From: Anniella stebbinsi
Taxonomy: Eukaryota > Chordata > Lepidosauria > Squamata > Anniellidae
Reading direction: 5' to 3'
DNA length: 64,000 nt
NCBI GenBank assembly: GCA_029215795.1
Contig: JARDYH010000007.1
Location: forward strand, 73,791,763-73,855,762
The number at the start of each line of letters is the position of its first letter. Position 1 is the stretch's first letter. Below, one piece after another: positions 10,183 to 18,680 of the stretch. The notes beneath the pieces were generated by a model that saw only the letters and a program-made list of their open reading frames with translations, searched no databases and had not been told where the DNA came from. The position numbers and the translations under genes were made by a program.

Positions 10183-12922
10183 AATGCGTATGCTGCATTA
10201 TGGCATACAAAACAACAGATCCCTGCCCTGGCAAGCTGACAGTCTTGACACAGACATTGGGCATGCTGGCTGGGAATGATGGGAGTTGCAGTCCAACACA
10301 TCTGCAGGGCACCAGGCTGGGGAAGGCTGACTTAAGCAAAAAGGAGGAGCTTTGAAGAGGGCTCTAAACCAGGTGTGGGCAACATTTGTGGCTCTCCAGA
10401 TGTTTGGCCTGCAACCCTCATCATCCCTGGCTGTTGGCTGATGGGAGTTGTAGGCCAAAATATTTTGAGGGATTAAAATTGCCCATCCCTGCTCTAAAGG
10501 AAGAGAGAGCATGAGAGGTGCCTCAATGTACTTGTCCTAGGAAAGCTCACTAAAATAAACCATGAGAATCTTACATTGTTCTGGTCAATTTACTCTTAGG
10601 TTTTATAAGCGGAGGAAAACACAGTTGAAAGCGGGCAGCGTACAGCCTGCGGATCCTGCCAAAACAGGAGGAAATCAGAGAGCCCACAACAACAACAGCC
10701 TGATCTACGGCAACATTTTCCCAGTGGTAGGCTTCATGTTTATCTTTGCTATCCCGCATCCATCCTCTTGGCCCATAGAGTGAAAGCAAATACCGTATTT
10801 TCTTGATTCTAAGAAAAACTTTCCCCCCCATATTTATGTCTGTAAAAATGGAGTGTGTCTTAGAATTGATGGCATCTAAGAATTGCCAGATTTCTCCAGC
10901 GCTGGAATGAGTTTGAAGATACACCCCCCCCCACACACAGCACCTTCATAAAGGGGCTCTGCATGCCCCCCCCCCCAGCGACTCGGCCTTTCCCACTCGC
11001 CTCTATCGCCGCCACTCCGTGCTGCTGGCACCGAACTCCTTGGCCTCCATCGCCGCCCTGGTCCTCGCCGCCAGCGCCCCGGGCCGCGGCCTCCCCGGTC
11101 TGGAAACTCGGCGTTGCTACGAAGTAGGCCATGACCCCATGAGATCTTGAAATCGAGATCTCGCAGGATCGTGGCCTACTTTGTAGTAACGCCACATTTC
11201 CAGGCCAGGTAGGGTGCTGCCAGCAGTGCTGGCGGTGAGGACTGGGGCTGCACTGGCAGTGAAGACTGGGGTGGTACTGGCGGCGAGGACCGGGGCGTCG
11301 ATGGAGGTGAGTGGGGAAGGGAGGAGGGGGACTCCGACCTGGCCCGTGGGTCCCTGGGTGGCAAGTCGAGGGGAGGCATGCACAGCCTTACCGTATTTCT
11401 TCGATTCTAAGATGCACTTATCCCCAATATTAACGTGTCTGAAAATGGGGTGCGTCTTAGAATCGACGCAACACTTTTTTTCCTGTCAGTGGCCCTGAAA
11501 TTAAGGTACATCTTAGAATCGATGGCGTCTTAGATTCGGTGAAATTCGGTTGTTACTTGGACACTTAATCACAGAGAGAACCAAGTTCTTTATTCCAGAA
11601 TACTTAAATCTGAATTAAGTACCAGCTAGTAGGCAGTATCCAATGGTGCCATTCTGTTAGCACTACATTTGCACAACCAATTGTGCATAACTCTTGTGCA
11701 ACTGGTTGTGCATTCTGCTTGTGTAACCAGTTGCACAAACATAATGGGCAAACTGCCAGGCTAAGGTGAAGCAGGAACTCCATCAAAGGAAAGGAAAGAA
11801 GTAACTAGCTCCTGTTTGATTATTCTCAGTGCCAGTCCTAGGATATTGGGGAAGTATGCAAATGTAATAAATAAATAAATAAATAAGATAAGATAAATAG
11901 TGCCCTGGGGAAGGAGTACCTTTGGTATCCCCCCAACCCATGGCCAGTTTTGCAGGGCTACCAAGAGGGTTTATGGAGCCTGGTGCAGATGTGATGGGGG
12001 GGGGGGGGGACTACAGCTTGCCTGTAGAAGGACCCATACATTTGTGTACAAAGTGCTAAGTGCTCAGTGACATTGCCTTAAAGTAAAGCTGTGTTCCACT
12101 GATCAAATGACATCAAAGCAGAAATTAAAAGATGAAAAATACCTTTCAGGCCAGCTGAAGGAAGATCATTTTTATAGTTCGTATCCAAACAGCTTGTAAA
12201 CCCTTGCGGAAAAAAAAGGTTACAAACACTTGCTTTTTGCCACCCTAGCTCACCGCAGGCAGAACATTAAAAACACACACAGACACAACTTCTGACCTCT
12301 GTTTGGTGCCCCCTTCAGCTCCGCTTGGCATTCCCTGCAGCTTAGCACTCCAGGCAACTGCCTGGCTCGCCCACCCCTGAGGCCAGCCCTGATTATTGTC
12401 CTCATTCTATGACTTCCTCTATGCCAAACTGTCACAAACAATAATAAAACTTGAAAGCCTCATTATCACCTCATTCACTTACCAAAGCAAAAAGGTGCCA
12501 TCTGGCGCTCCAGCAGATGACTGCATCACACCAGCTCTGGAAAAAGACCAGGAGCTGAGCTTCCCATCCACTACACGCCACTGAGCACATGACAGCATGA
12601 CCCTTAGGTCAATGATCAGTTGCGCTCATGCTTTCACCAACATCATCTCAAGGAGAATTTGCCACTTGGGCCATAATAGGATGATAGTCTTCTTCACAGC
12701 GTCTTTTCTTTCTTTCAGGGTCAAAGAACACCCCACGTTGGGCCATCCAAAGCAGCTGCACAGAGGAATCCAAAACATGGCCCGATCCCCAAAGTTCCCA
12801 ATCGGAGCACAGCTGAGCCAGATCCACTCCATTATGCGGCCCTGGAATTCAATCTGAAAAACAATGGAGATCCAACCCCACAAGAGGAATCTGTGGAATA
12901 TTCAGCGATCAGACAGAAATAA
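3272..12922 (+). CDS. Gene 1: CD33-related Siglec, inhibitory receptor (5' part missing)
   Basis: Multi-exon coding region; exons 3272-3532, 7603-7668, 7798-8049, 8455-8781, 9895-9979, 10600-10726, 12719-12922 join in one frame for 439 complete residues. Order: Ig C2, linker, Ig C2, membrane-proximal Ig, one TM helix, cytoplasmic tail. Siglecs are leukocyte surface lectins that bind sialylated glycans and signal through SHP-1/SHP-2 recruited by phosphorylated ITIMs. Family signs seen: Ig exons with 1-1 phases, the VQ-YPP junction at the linker, the NNPLGSS F-G strand region typical of Siglec domain 3, the FLCNCS motif of the membrane-proximal domain, and LHYAAL followed by VEYSAI at the C terminus. 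The signal peptide, V-set and first C2 exons are not in the window and should lie to the left. The TM has no charged residue, so a DAP12-coupled activating form is unlikely. Exact orthologue not assignable. Confidence 0.88.
3659..4158 (+). mobile_element. Foldback DNA element, Harbinger-like termini
   Basis: 500 bp with long inverted ends: GGCTGGTTTCGGATGACAC at left and GTGTCATCCGAAACCAGCC at right, the match extending inward (attaagcaacgg versus ccgttgcctaat). TAT flanks both ends, fitting a 3-bp target duplication. It sits in gene 1's 4.1-kb intron. No ORF. Class assignment is inference. Confidence 0.65.
4442..4449 (+). repeat. 8-bp target-site duplication CTGCCTAC (left)
   Basis: Exact partner at 6022-6029, flanking the foldback element 4450-6021. 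Confidence 0.9.
4450..6021 (+). mobile_element. hAT-like foldback element, TAGGGATGTGCAC family, copy 1 (1.57 kb)
   Basis: Starts TAGGGATGTGCAC, ends GTGCACACCCCTA, flanked by exact 8-bp repeats CTGCCTAC. Eight-bp duplications and (C/T)AGGG-type ends are typical of the hAT superfamily. Subterminal DNA carries many GGATCGG/CCGATCC iterations. The middle holds four 242-bp palindromic modules. Near the right end, inverted GCCGCCATTTT and AAAATGGCGGCC flank the palindrome agacttgcattgcaatgcaagtct. No transposase ORF. Located in gene 1's intron 3533-7602. Confidence 0.88.
4704..5612 (+). repeat. Tandem array of 242-bp palindromic modules
   Basis: The phrase cttacct...ggctcccgtccgg begins at 4704, 4946, 5188 and 5430: three exact 242-bp steps, then a partial, more diverged fourth unit. 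Each unit is a near-perfect inverted repeat around gggtgatgtcatcaccc, with cttacc at the left and ggtaag at the right end. GC content is very high. Confidence 0.88.
6139..6394 (+). mobile_element. MITE with GGGCCTGTTCAGA termini
   Basis: About 255 bp between GGGCCTGTTCAGAAGATACC and GTGTCGTCTGAACAGGACC, with internal inverted ctaaccatgg / gctaaccac stretches. Terminal style resembles Harbinger-type elements abundant in reptiles. The target duplication is not clear. Confidence 0.55.
6395..7602. other. Intron of gene 1, mostly unique
   Basis: No exon-like segment before the linker exon. Contains CCACAAGAGGGCAC at 6616-6629, one mismatch from the CTCF consensus. Short ORFs around 7023 and 7295 lack domain features. 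Confidence 0.4.
7603..7668 (+). CDS. Gene 1 exon: inter-Ig linker
   Basis: Short 66-nt exon, acceptor ttccag, donor gtacca, phase 1-1, encoding YPPRTVTFNIS plus about 11 residues. Mammalian CD33-related Siglecs have a similar linker exon starting YPP(Q/K)NLT between domains 2 and 3. It contains one N-glycosylation sequon (NIS). Too small for ordinary ORF finding; identified by frame, borders and the YPP motif. Confidence 0.82.
7798..8049 (+). CDS. Gene 1 exon: Ig C2-set domain (Siglec domain-3 type)
   Basis: 252 nt, phase 1-1, acceptor attacag, donor gtgagt, only 129 bp after the linker exon. The domain reads LTAQEGDSLRILCKADSNPP, then Trp in TSWVK, then EGKYMCNANNPLGSS. The SNPP and NPLGS segments are characteristic of domain 3 of CD33-related Siglecs. 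Sequons NGS and NLT are present. It ends NIA and joins T|AT into Tyr at the next exon. Confidence 0.93.
8455..8781 (+). CDS. Gene 1 exon: membrane-proximal Ig domain
   Basis: 327 nt, phase 1-1, acceptor tttttcag, donor gtgaga. Starts YAPKFSRTPQR, then TTCWYKDSGFLCNCSLHSQ, then IQWQVDG and RIICFGSNPFG. The spaced C..CxC pattern followed by a W and a late C matches the membrane-proximal domain of Siglec-5/-10/-11 type receptors (CSW...GLHCSCS). Sequons NTT, NCS and NWT are present. The homologous exon in gene 2 is 37167-37463. Confidence 0.92.
9108..9652 (+). mobile_element. hAT-like foldback element, TAGGGATGTGCAC family, copy 2 (with TSDs)
   Basis: Element body 9116-9644 starts TAGGGCTGTGCAC and ends GTGCACAGCCCTG; exact 8-bp duplications CTTGATAG at 9108-9115 and 9645-9652. 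529 bp. It has GATCC iterations at both sides, the central palindrome gggtgatgacatcaccc, and cttacctgctgcctcc facing ggaggcagcaggtaag. Inserted in the 1.1-kb intron before the TM exon of gene 1. Confidence 0.88.
9895..9979 (+). CDS. Gene 1 exon: transmembrane segment
   Basis: 85 nt, phase 1 in and 2 out, acceptor attgcag, donor gtgagt. After NGTPLF comes a hydrophobic run rich in Gly, Ala and Leu (VSGLCGALLAAGLFLLGVCL) ending LIK, followed in the next exon by basic FYKRRK. No Lys or Arg lies inside the helix. Confidence 0.9.
10137..10181 (+). repeat. (ATC)n(ATT)n microsatellite
   Basis: Run of catcatcat then attattatt, in gene 1's intron. Confidence 0.9.
10600..10726 (+). CDS. Gene 1 exon: membrane-proximal cytoplasmic tail with LIYGNI
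   Basis: 127 nt, phase 2 in and 0 out, acceptor ctcttag, donor gtaggc. Encodes the stop-transfer KFYKRRK, a polar stretch, and near the end SLIYGNIFPV. LIYGNI fits the ITIM pattern [SIVL]xYxx[IVL] and also contains YxN, a Grb2 SH2 docking motif known from CD22 and Siglec-10/G. The equivalent gene 2 exon has no such motif. Confidence 0.85.
10791..11550 (+). mobile_element. Composite element with TACCGTATTT...TTCTAAG ends
   Basis: Left end taccgtattttcttgattctaag; right end cttagattcggtgaaattcggt, its approximate reverse complement. A second internal accgtatttcttcgattctaag occurs at 11390. The middle has a GC-rich foldback (about 11101-11205) with arms ggcgttgctacgaagtaggcc and ggcctactttgtagtaacgcc. 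It lies in gene 1's last intron. Could be two elements nested in each other. Confidence 0.6.
11551..12718. other. Rest of gene 1's last intron
   Basis: Includes an (AAAT)n run around 11866-11885 and a poly-G run near 11997-12009. No exon-like segment before the terminal exon. Confidence 0.4.
12719..12922 (+). CDS. Gene 1 terminal exon: ITIM-bearing tail
   Basis: 204 nt including TAA at 12920-12922; acceptor tttctttcag, phase 0. 67 residues start GQRTPHVGPS and contain LHYAALEF (canonical ITIM) and, 20 residues later, VEYSAI (also a canonical ITIM pattern), ending RQK. This pair at about 20-residue spacing is the hallmark of CD33-related Siglec tails. Confidence 0.93.
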   Translation, partial: GQRTPHVGPSKAAAQRNPKHGPIPKVPNRSTAEPDPLHYAALEFNLKNNGDPTPQEESVEYSAIRQK

Positions 12923-12923
12923 A
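12918..12923 (+). promoter_or_regulatory. Polyadenylation hexamer overlapping the gene 1 stop codon
   Basis: The last codon and stop read AAA TAA A, so AATAAA is formed by the stop codon itself. A G/T-rich stretch follows at about 12961-12996 (ttgtgtgg, gttgtgatgg), where a downstream element would be expected. If used, the 3' UTR would be only a few tens of bases. Confidence 0.5.
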
Positions 12924-13292
12924 GTCCTTGTTCCTCAACGAGCACCAAACCCAGTAGACTGGAGTTGTGTGGAGGGGGGCGTTGTGATGGGGAAAAAGTC
13001 ACTCTGATGACCATGCAAGACTGAAAGGAATGGAAGACTTCCCTGTAAGGAATGGGAGCTGGGGAAAAGTGGGGTTTGCTTGTTATTCTATCCCTAGTTT
13101 CCATGTCCTCAAAGTATCCATCAACTTCCCACTCCCAATCGACAGGGCATGAGAAGCCTTAGGGTATGCCAGATACGGATGGAGAATTCCATTAAAGCCA
13201 CTCTGACTTTCTTGGCCTGGTATGCACATATTAGTTGAGAAGAAGGAATTGGACGGAGTGAATCTGGGTCCAGTGAACTGTCTTCTCTTCTC

Positions 13293-14365
13293 TCTCTATA
13301 TAAAAGGAAGTGTTTTTCCGTATGTTCTCGATGGGCTCGAAAACTGTACGGTTGATACGAAATGTTCAAGATTTGTTCTACCTCTATCTGGGATGGTTTT
13401 AGGCATAGTGAAATTTCAACTGCCACCATGAGCCAAAATATCATTTGATCGATTTCCATCAAACTTTGCCTCAGGATTCAGTGCTGCAGCGAACAGATTT
13501 TAACCATATGACATGTTTTACATGTTCTCCCTCTGTGTGGGGCAGCTCTATCAAAGGGGTTAGAGTGGACAGACCCCTCAGGGGTGGACCACCATGGCAG
13601 AGGCTGTGCCTAGGGGCACCCCAGGAGGTGTGCCTTAACTCAGGTGGGGCGGGCACATTGTCTCCAACTCTGACAGCAATGTAACCTTGCTTGAAGGCTT
13701 CTCTGTATCGTGTGTGTGTGTGTGTGTGCATATATATATATATATATTTCTATCATGGATGGTTTTAGGCACAGTGAAAATGTCGTCCCCCATTCGTAAA
13801 ACAAAATGGCGGCCAATCAATTTTTTAAATTGAGGTACTACTTTAGTGTAACTGTTTATTTGTATGTCCTCCAAGACTGTGAAGACTCCACCTCAGGGGA
13901 ATAGGATGGACAGACCCCTCAAGGGACTATGGGGGTCACCATGGCAGGGGCTGTGCCTAGGGGTCAGGGAAGGCATTATGTAACTTTGTAACTTTGCTTG
14001 AAGGCTTCACTGTATCAAATTACATCCAGAAAAAGTACTCAACTTATAAAGAAAAACAAGTAATGCCTCTAATAGCCTAACCTAACTTCGGCAATCTCAC
14101 TAACTGTTATCCTTGTCAGTTCCCACCTCTAACCCAACTCATTCTCTCTAACTTTTAACCAAACAACTGCCTTGGCTTCTACTCATTAACTGACTTTCCT
14201 AAATGACACTAACTCCACCCATTATTCCATTCTGCCCCCTGCCACCAGCACGTTTCATCTTCAGGGGCTCTGTCTAGGGGTGTCAGTGGGCATGGCTTCA
14301 CTCACAATGTGTCCACCTCTGACAGCTGTGTAGGGCTGCTTGAAGGCTTCAGTGTATCAACAAGG
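13293..14365 (+). repeat. Possible Helitron start followed by degenerate tandem blocks
   Basis: TCTCTATATAAAAGGAAG at 13293 resembles the 5' TC...TATAAAA start of vertebrate Helitrons. Downstream, a block (ggacagacccctca..., ggctgtgcctagggg, then gcttgaaggcttc) recurs near 13565-13700, 13909-14010 and 14263-14355 in diverged form. (TG)n(AT)n at about 13710-13747. No Rep/helicase ORF and no verified 3' end. Confidence 0.35.
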
Positions 14366-15755
14366 ACTATTCATTCCTGTGCAAAGCCAGGTCCATTTGC
14401 TAGTCTAAGATAAGCTAAACAACACCTGTCAACCGCCTGCCTGCTTGCTTGCCTCTGAACCTTGTCCTTCCCTAAAGCAATTGGCTAAGCTGCTGTGATG
14501 TCACAAAATGTTCTCTGGTAAGGAGAAAACTACCAACGAATGAGTGTTCATAGACAACGCACCATCTTCTATTACTTAGCTTTATGATTTGAACAGCTCT
14601 GTTTTTCTAAAGATTTTCAGCAAATGTCACCAACTCCTTCTAGCTTTGTGGCTCATTCAGTCATTCATCTAATGAGTTTAGATACCCTGCTGTTTTATAT
14701 GGTGCAATAATTTCATATGGTTATTTTCAATGCATGTACCTCGATCAGCAAATGCGGCCCTTTCTCTTTTTATGATGATCTCTATAGCCCCTTCCACACA
14801 CACCAACAATGTTACAGGTCTCTTCTCATTTGATCATAGAGCATTACCTCCAGATAACACAACTTGCCCAAAGCTACTTAGTAAGCTAATGTCTGATGAA
14901 ATGGACAGTGCCCATGGAAGCTTTTGCCAGAATAAATTTGTTAATCTTTATGGTGCTATGAGACTCTTGCTTTGACAGAGAGCTAAATGAGCAATTGAAT
15001 CTGATGGACAAACCTGTTCTGTGCTTGCCCATTTGGCTGTAACACAGGGGATATGGAGGGTCTACTTTTTATACACAATGGAACATGCAGGTGAGGGGAA
15101 GGAATCCTCTATAACCTGGGAATAAGTCCCATTGAACTCAGTGGGGCTTACTCTTGAGGAGTTGAGCAGAACTGCACAATGCAATTCATAGATTAATCAA
15201 CCAAGATTTATTTATTTGAGTGTCAGCTCTTTTAGCTGATAAATAGATACGAAATAAATAAATAATGGCACCCAGGTTTCACTAACTGATTCGCTCACTC
15301 AAGGCTGTATTACAATTTTGGAGAATTTCCTCATGAACTGCAGCTCTGAATAGTCCAAGACATTCTGATTATTAGAAACCTATGAAAACAGGACATTTGT
15401 ACGACTAAAAAATGTTTCCTTCTAAACTCATGAGACCGATTATATTTGGTACGCAAGTAGCCCAAGACAAAAATATGTTTTAAAAAAATCCAGAAAAGGC
15501 AAGATTTCTACATTTCTTCTTCAGAGGGGCATGAAGTGTACTCCAAAATGAATATGGTACTTCCACATTACCCTGAAAGCTGACACCTAGTACACAGGTA
15601 GCCTAAGATGCAGTAATTGCAAGAAACATCTGAAAAAGGGGCATTTTTACATCTAACAGTAAAAAACTGGGATATAAAATTTACATCATAATAAAGGCCT
15701 TCACATTCATAGGGTGGTATGTTCTGCTCAGGGAGATTGTCTCCTCACACATGTT
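14366..15755. other. Intergenic, no gene recognised
   Basis: Contains one short dispersed repeat (taagtcccattgaactcagtgg, about 15122-15185) of a type also at 17870-17975, 21250-21320 and 26080-26120. Otherwise AT-rich DNA without exon signals. Confidence 0.4.
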
Positions 15756-16085
15756 TAGGGTGACCATATGGAAAGGAGGACAGGGCTCCTGTATCTTTAA
15801 CAGTTGTATCGAAAAAGGAATTTCCGCAGGTGTCATTTGTAGGCATGCAGCACCTGGTGAAAATCCCTCTTCATCACAACAGTTAAAGCTACAGGAGCCC
15901 TGCCCTTTTTAGTATCTGGTCACTCTACAAAAGAGGGCAGGGCTCCTGGAGCTTTAACTGTTGTGATGAAGAGGGAATTTCACCAGGTGCTGCATGCCTA
16001 CAAATGACACCTGCTGAAATTCCCTTTTCTATTCAATTGTTAAAGATACAGGAGCCCTGTCCTCCTTTTCATAGGGTCACTCTAA
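15756..16085 (+). mobile_element. hAT-like foldback MITE, TAGGGTGACC family, copy A
   Basis: About 330 bp; starts TAGGGTGACCATATGGAAAG, ends GGGTCACTCTA. The two halves are complementary (caggtgtcatttgta / tacaaatgacacctg). Flanking acacatgt and acacataa agree at 6 of 8 positions. Confidence 0.78.
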
Positions 16086-16510
16086 CACATAAATAAATAA
16101 ATAAATAAATAACCTGGAACTAATTGAGAATGAACTTGAATTATCACTTTTGCTAATAAACAAATGAACAAATAGCCCATCCTCATTAGGACTTTGCTCG
16201 CCCAATCAAGCCCCATATTTCACTATGCACTGTTCACTGATGTTGCAATCTACTGCTGACATTTTGCGAGGCGTGGACCACTTCTGCTTTTTGTAGGTAC
16301 TTATTATGGGAAAATCTTATTTTCCCTTCATCACTGTGCTGATAAAAGAGCAGGACAGGCGCATTGGCACAGAAACTCCAGGAAAGTCAGGGCAAACATT
16401 GGTCCCGGAGCAAAGAGGTAAGAATATTCTTCTTGCCGTTGAGCCTGATTCAGCGGAAGTGAAGTACTTTGAAGTATTGTTGATTCTGAAGGGTCACTGC
16501 CGAGATCAAA
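16086..16510 (+). repeat. Duplicated block, part 1 (homologous to 61668-62045)
   Basis: From aataacctggaactaattgag to about gattctgaag the sequence matches 61668-62045 with moderate divergence. It lies between gene 1 and gene 2. Confidence 0.85.
16297..16417 (+). other. Candidate noncoding exon with splice-like borders
   Basis: 121 bp between ctgctttttgtag and gtaagaat. The homologous 61855-61975 is also 121 bp between ctgcttttcacag and gtaagaat. Could be a 5' UTR exon of gene 2 and of a third gene. No domain in any frame. Inference. Confidence 0.3.
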
Positions 16511-17400
16511 ATAATTTTTTAAAGTGCTTCACTTTGGCTGGGTTTCACTTAATGAATGTGTTTGCTTCCTTGATTGCTCATGATTCATTTTCCTTCTCCT
16601 CTGCCATTCTTTAGTTTGCTTGGCTGGAACATCTCAAACTTCTAACTTGTTATTAGTTATTTTGAAATCTCCTGGTTTTACGACAAGTGAGTTATTGGAC
16701 TTTACAATGTCATAACGGTGCCCTGCTTTCTTTTCTCTTCAGTGATGCTTCTGCCTTCTCACTGGAGGATATATGTATTATACAATGTGTTTTTCTCTAC
16801 TGTGTGTCCTTATGTCAGAATATGGACCTTTCTTGAATAACACAGGTCTCCATACCACACAGAATGTTAAAGAGCTCTGTGTAAGTCAGAAATCTTGCAA
16901 ACCTGTACATCACCAAATTAGTCCAATATTCAGATATATTCAATAGAGATTTTACAACACCTGTTTTTCATTTTGGCCATATAACAACCTAGTACAATCG
17001 GCTTGCTGGGATTGTATGTTTTGCAATTGGGGACTGATAAAGTAATGCTGTTGCCTTCCACAAGTATTAGAGGGGGACTCAAATATGCATGTTCTTGCTT
17101 CAGGATGATACTGTGTGAATCTGCCCTCAGACTCACCTCTTAAATGTCAGGAGAGAGACAAGCCAGAGTTTCTGGTTTGCACATCATGGCAAACAACCCA
17201 GGGATAGACCATCTCTGGGACATCTAGCCATCTCTGCTCACAGCAGGAGTGATTGGGCATGCTCACTAGTTCACAACAACCCAGGGTATAAAAGCAAAAA
17301 CAAAACTAGGTTGCTGTGATGTCCGAACCAGGCCAACATGAAATGCTTCCATGCATCTAGCAACTCTAAAAACCACTGTTATGTTTCAAGGGGGGAAATG

Positions 17401-17444
<44 letters not shown>

Positions 17445-18158
17445 CCAACAACCATATTAACATTTTTACAAAGAGAGAGAAAAGCCCTTGGCTTTTCATT
17501 TCATGTATTTAATTTCCTCAAATCAAAAGTGTTCACCAATAAGAATTGTGTATTGCAAAGATGTATGTGGATAGATTATTTATGGTAATGCAAGAAACAG
17601 TAAGCTCTGTGTGTGTGTGTGCGTGTGTGTGTTTAAAAAATAAGGAAATCTATGGGTGGTTTTTTTGTTTTTTTTTAGGTTTTGAAATCCAGGCCTGCAA
17701 ATAGGAAGTGGCTAGCTACAAACAGAGAGCGTGCCCCGCCTTGAGGAACATAGTGTGTGCTAGGAAGATGATTGAGCCAGTTTGAGTTCTCTGTCTGGCT
17801 TTTACATTTCATATCTGGCTCTTACATTTCAATCCCAAGCATGTTTACTTATAAGCATTCCTTCTAAATTCAATGGGATTTAGGCTGCCCTCCAATACAC
17901 AGTTACCTGGGAGCAAGTAAGCTCATTGGGGCTTATTTCTGAGTAGACATGTCTAGGACTACACTGTTGCGCTCTAGTAACTGGGTTTAGAATTGCAGCC
18001 TTAGCGGGAAGAGGGAAGGAAACACCAGAGTTAGGACACCCAAATAAAGCTTGCTTTAGAGAAGGAAGGCCAAAACTTGTTTTTTGGTAAATTAACGTAT
18101 TTTAGTCCTGTTCTGCTTTCTTGTGTGTTGCAGTGACCACCAATGATTCACTTCTAAA

Positions 18159-18198
<40 letters not shown>

Positions 18199-18360
18199 GG
18201 GGGGGAAGCTATTCCCAGTAACAATAAAATGTTGTGAGGCAGCCTATACTGTGACAACATCTGGGAGTTTTCAGTTGAGAAGGAAGTCAAACAACAGCGT
18301 GGATGTGAAAGAGGTTTGTAAAATTATGTTGTGGAGAAAGTCCTAACTCTCTCATAATAC
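16511..18360. other. Intergenic, no gene recognised
   Basis: Includes an (AT)n run at about 17409-17443, a (TG)n run near 17608-17632, a dispersed repeat at 17870-17975 and (TG)n(AG)n at 18160-18197. Confidence 0.4.
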
Positions 18361-18369
18361 TATAAGGCA

Positions 18370-18680
18370 ATAATACTGGGTCATCCCATGAGGCTGAATG
18401 ATGGGACATTCAGGAGAGAGAAAAGGAAACACTTCTTCACACAGTGCATAGTTAAACTGTGGCATTCACTGCCACACGATGTAGTGATGGCCACCAATTT
18501 GGATGGCTTTAAAAGGGGGTTGGACAAATTCATGGAGGAGAAGGCTATCAGTGGCGACTAGACTTGATAGCTTTATGCTACCTCCAGTATCAGAGGCAGA
18601 AAGCCTGTGCGTGCCAGTGGATGGGAGGGTGCTGTTGCATCCATGTCCGGGAGGGAATCCTGTCAGTGGGTCCTCTTAAG
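18370..18680 (+). mobile_element. CR1-type LINE 3' fragment
   Basis: Contains the 3' CR1 phrases cttcttcacacagtgcatag, ggcattcactgccacacgat, ggatggctttaaaagggg and atggaggagaaggctatcag, as in the copies at 34610 and 49980. Confidence 0.75.

Noticed and set aside
16306..16614. 102-residue frame with a partial counterpart near 61868
   Set aside because: The frame is not maintained in the duplicated copy (length changes around the T-run), so it does not look protein coding; kept only as a possible noncoding exon.
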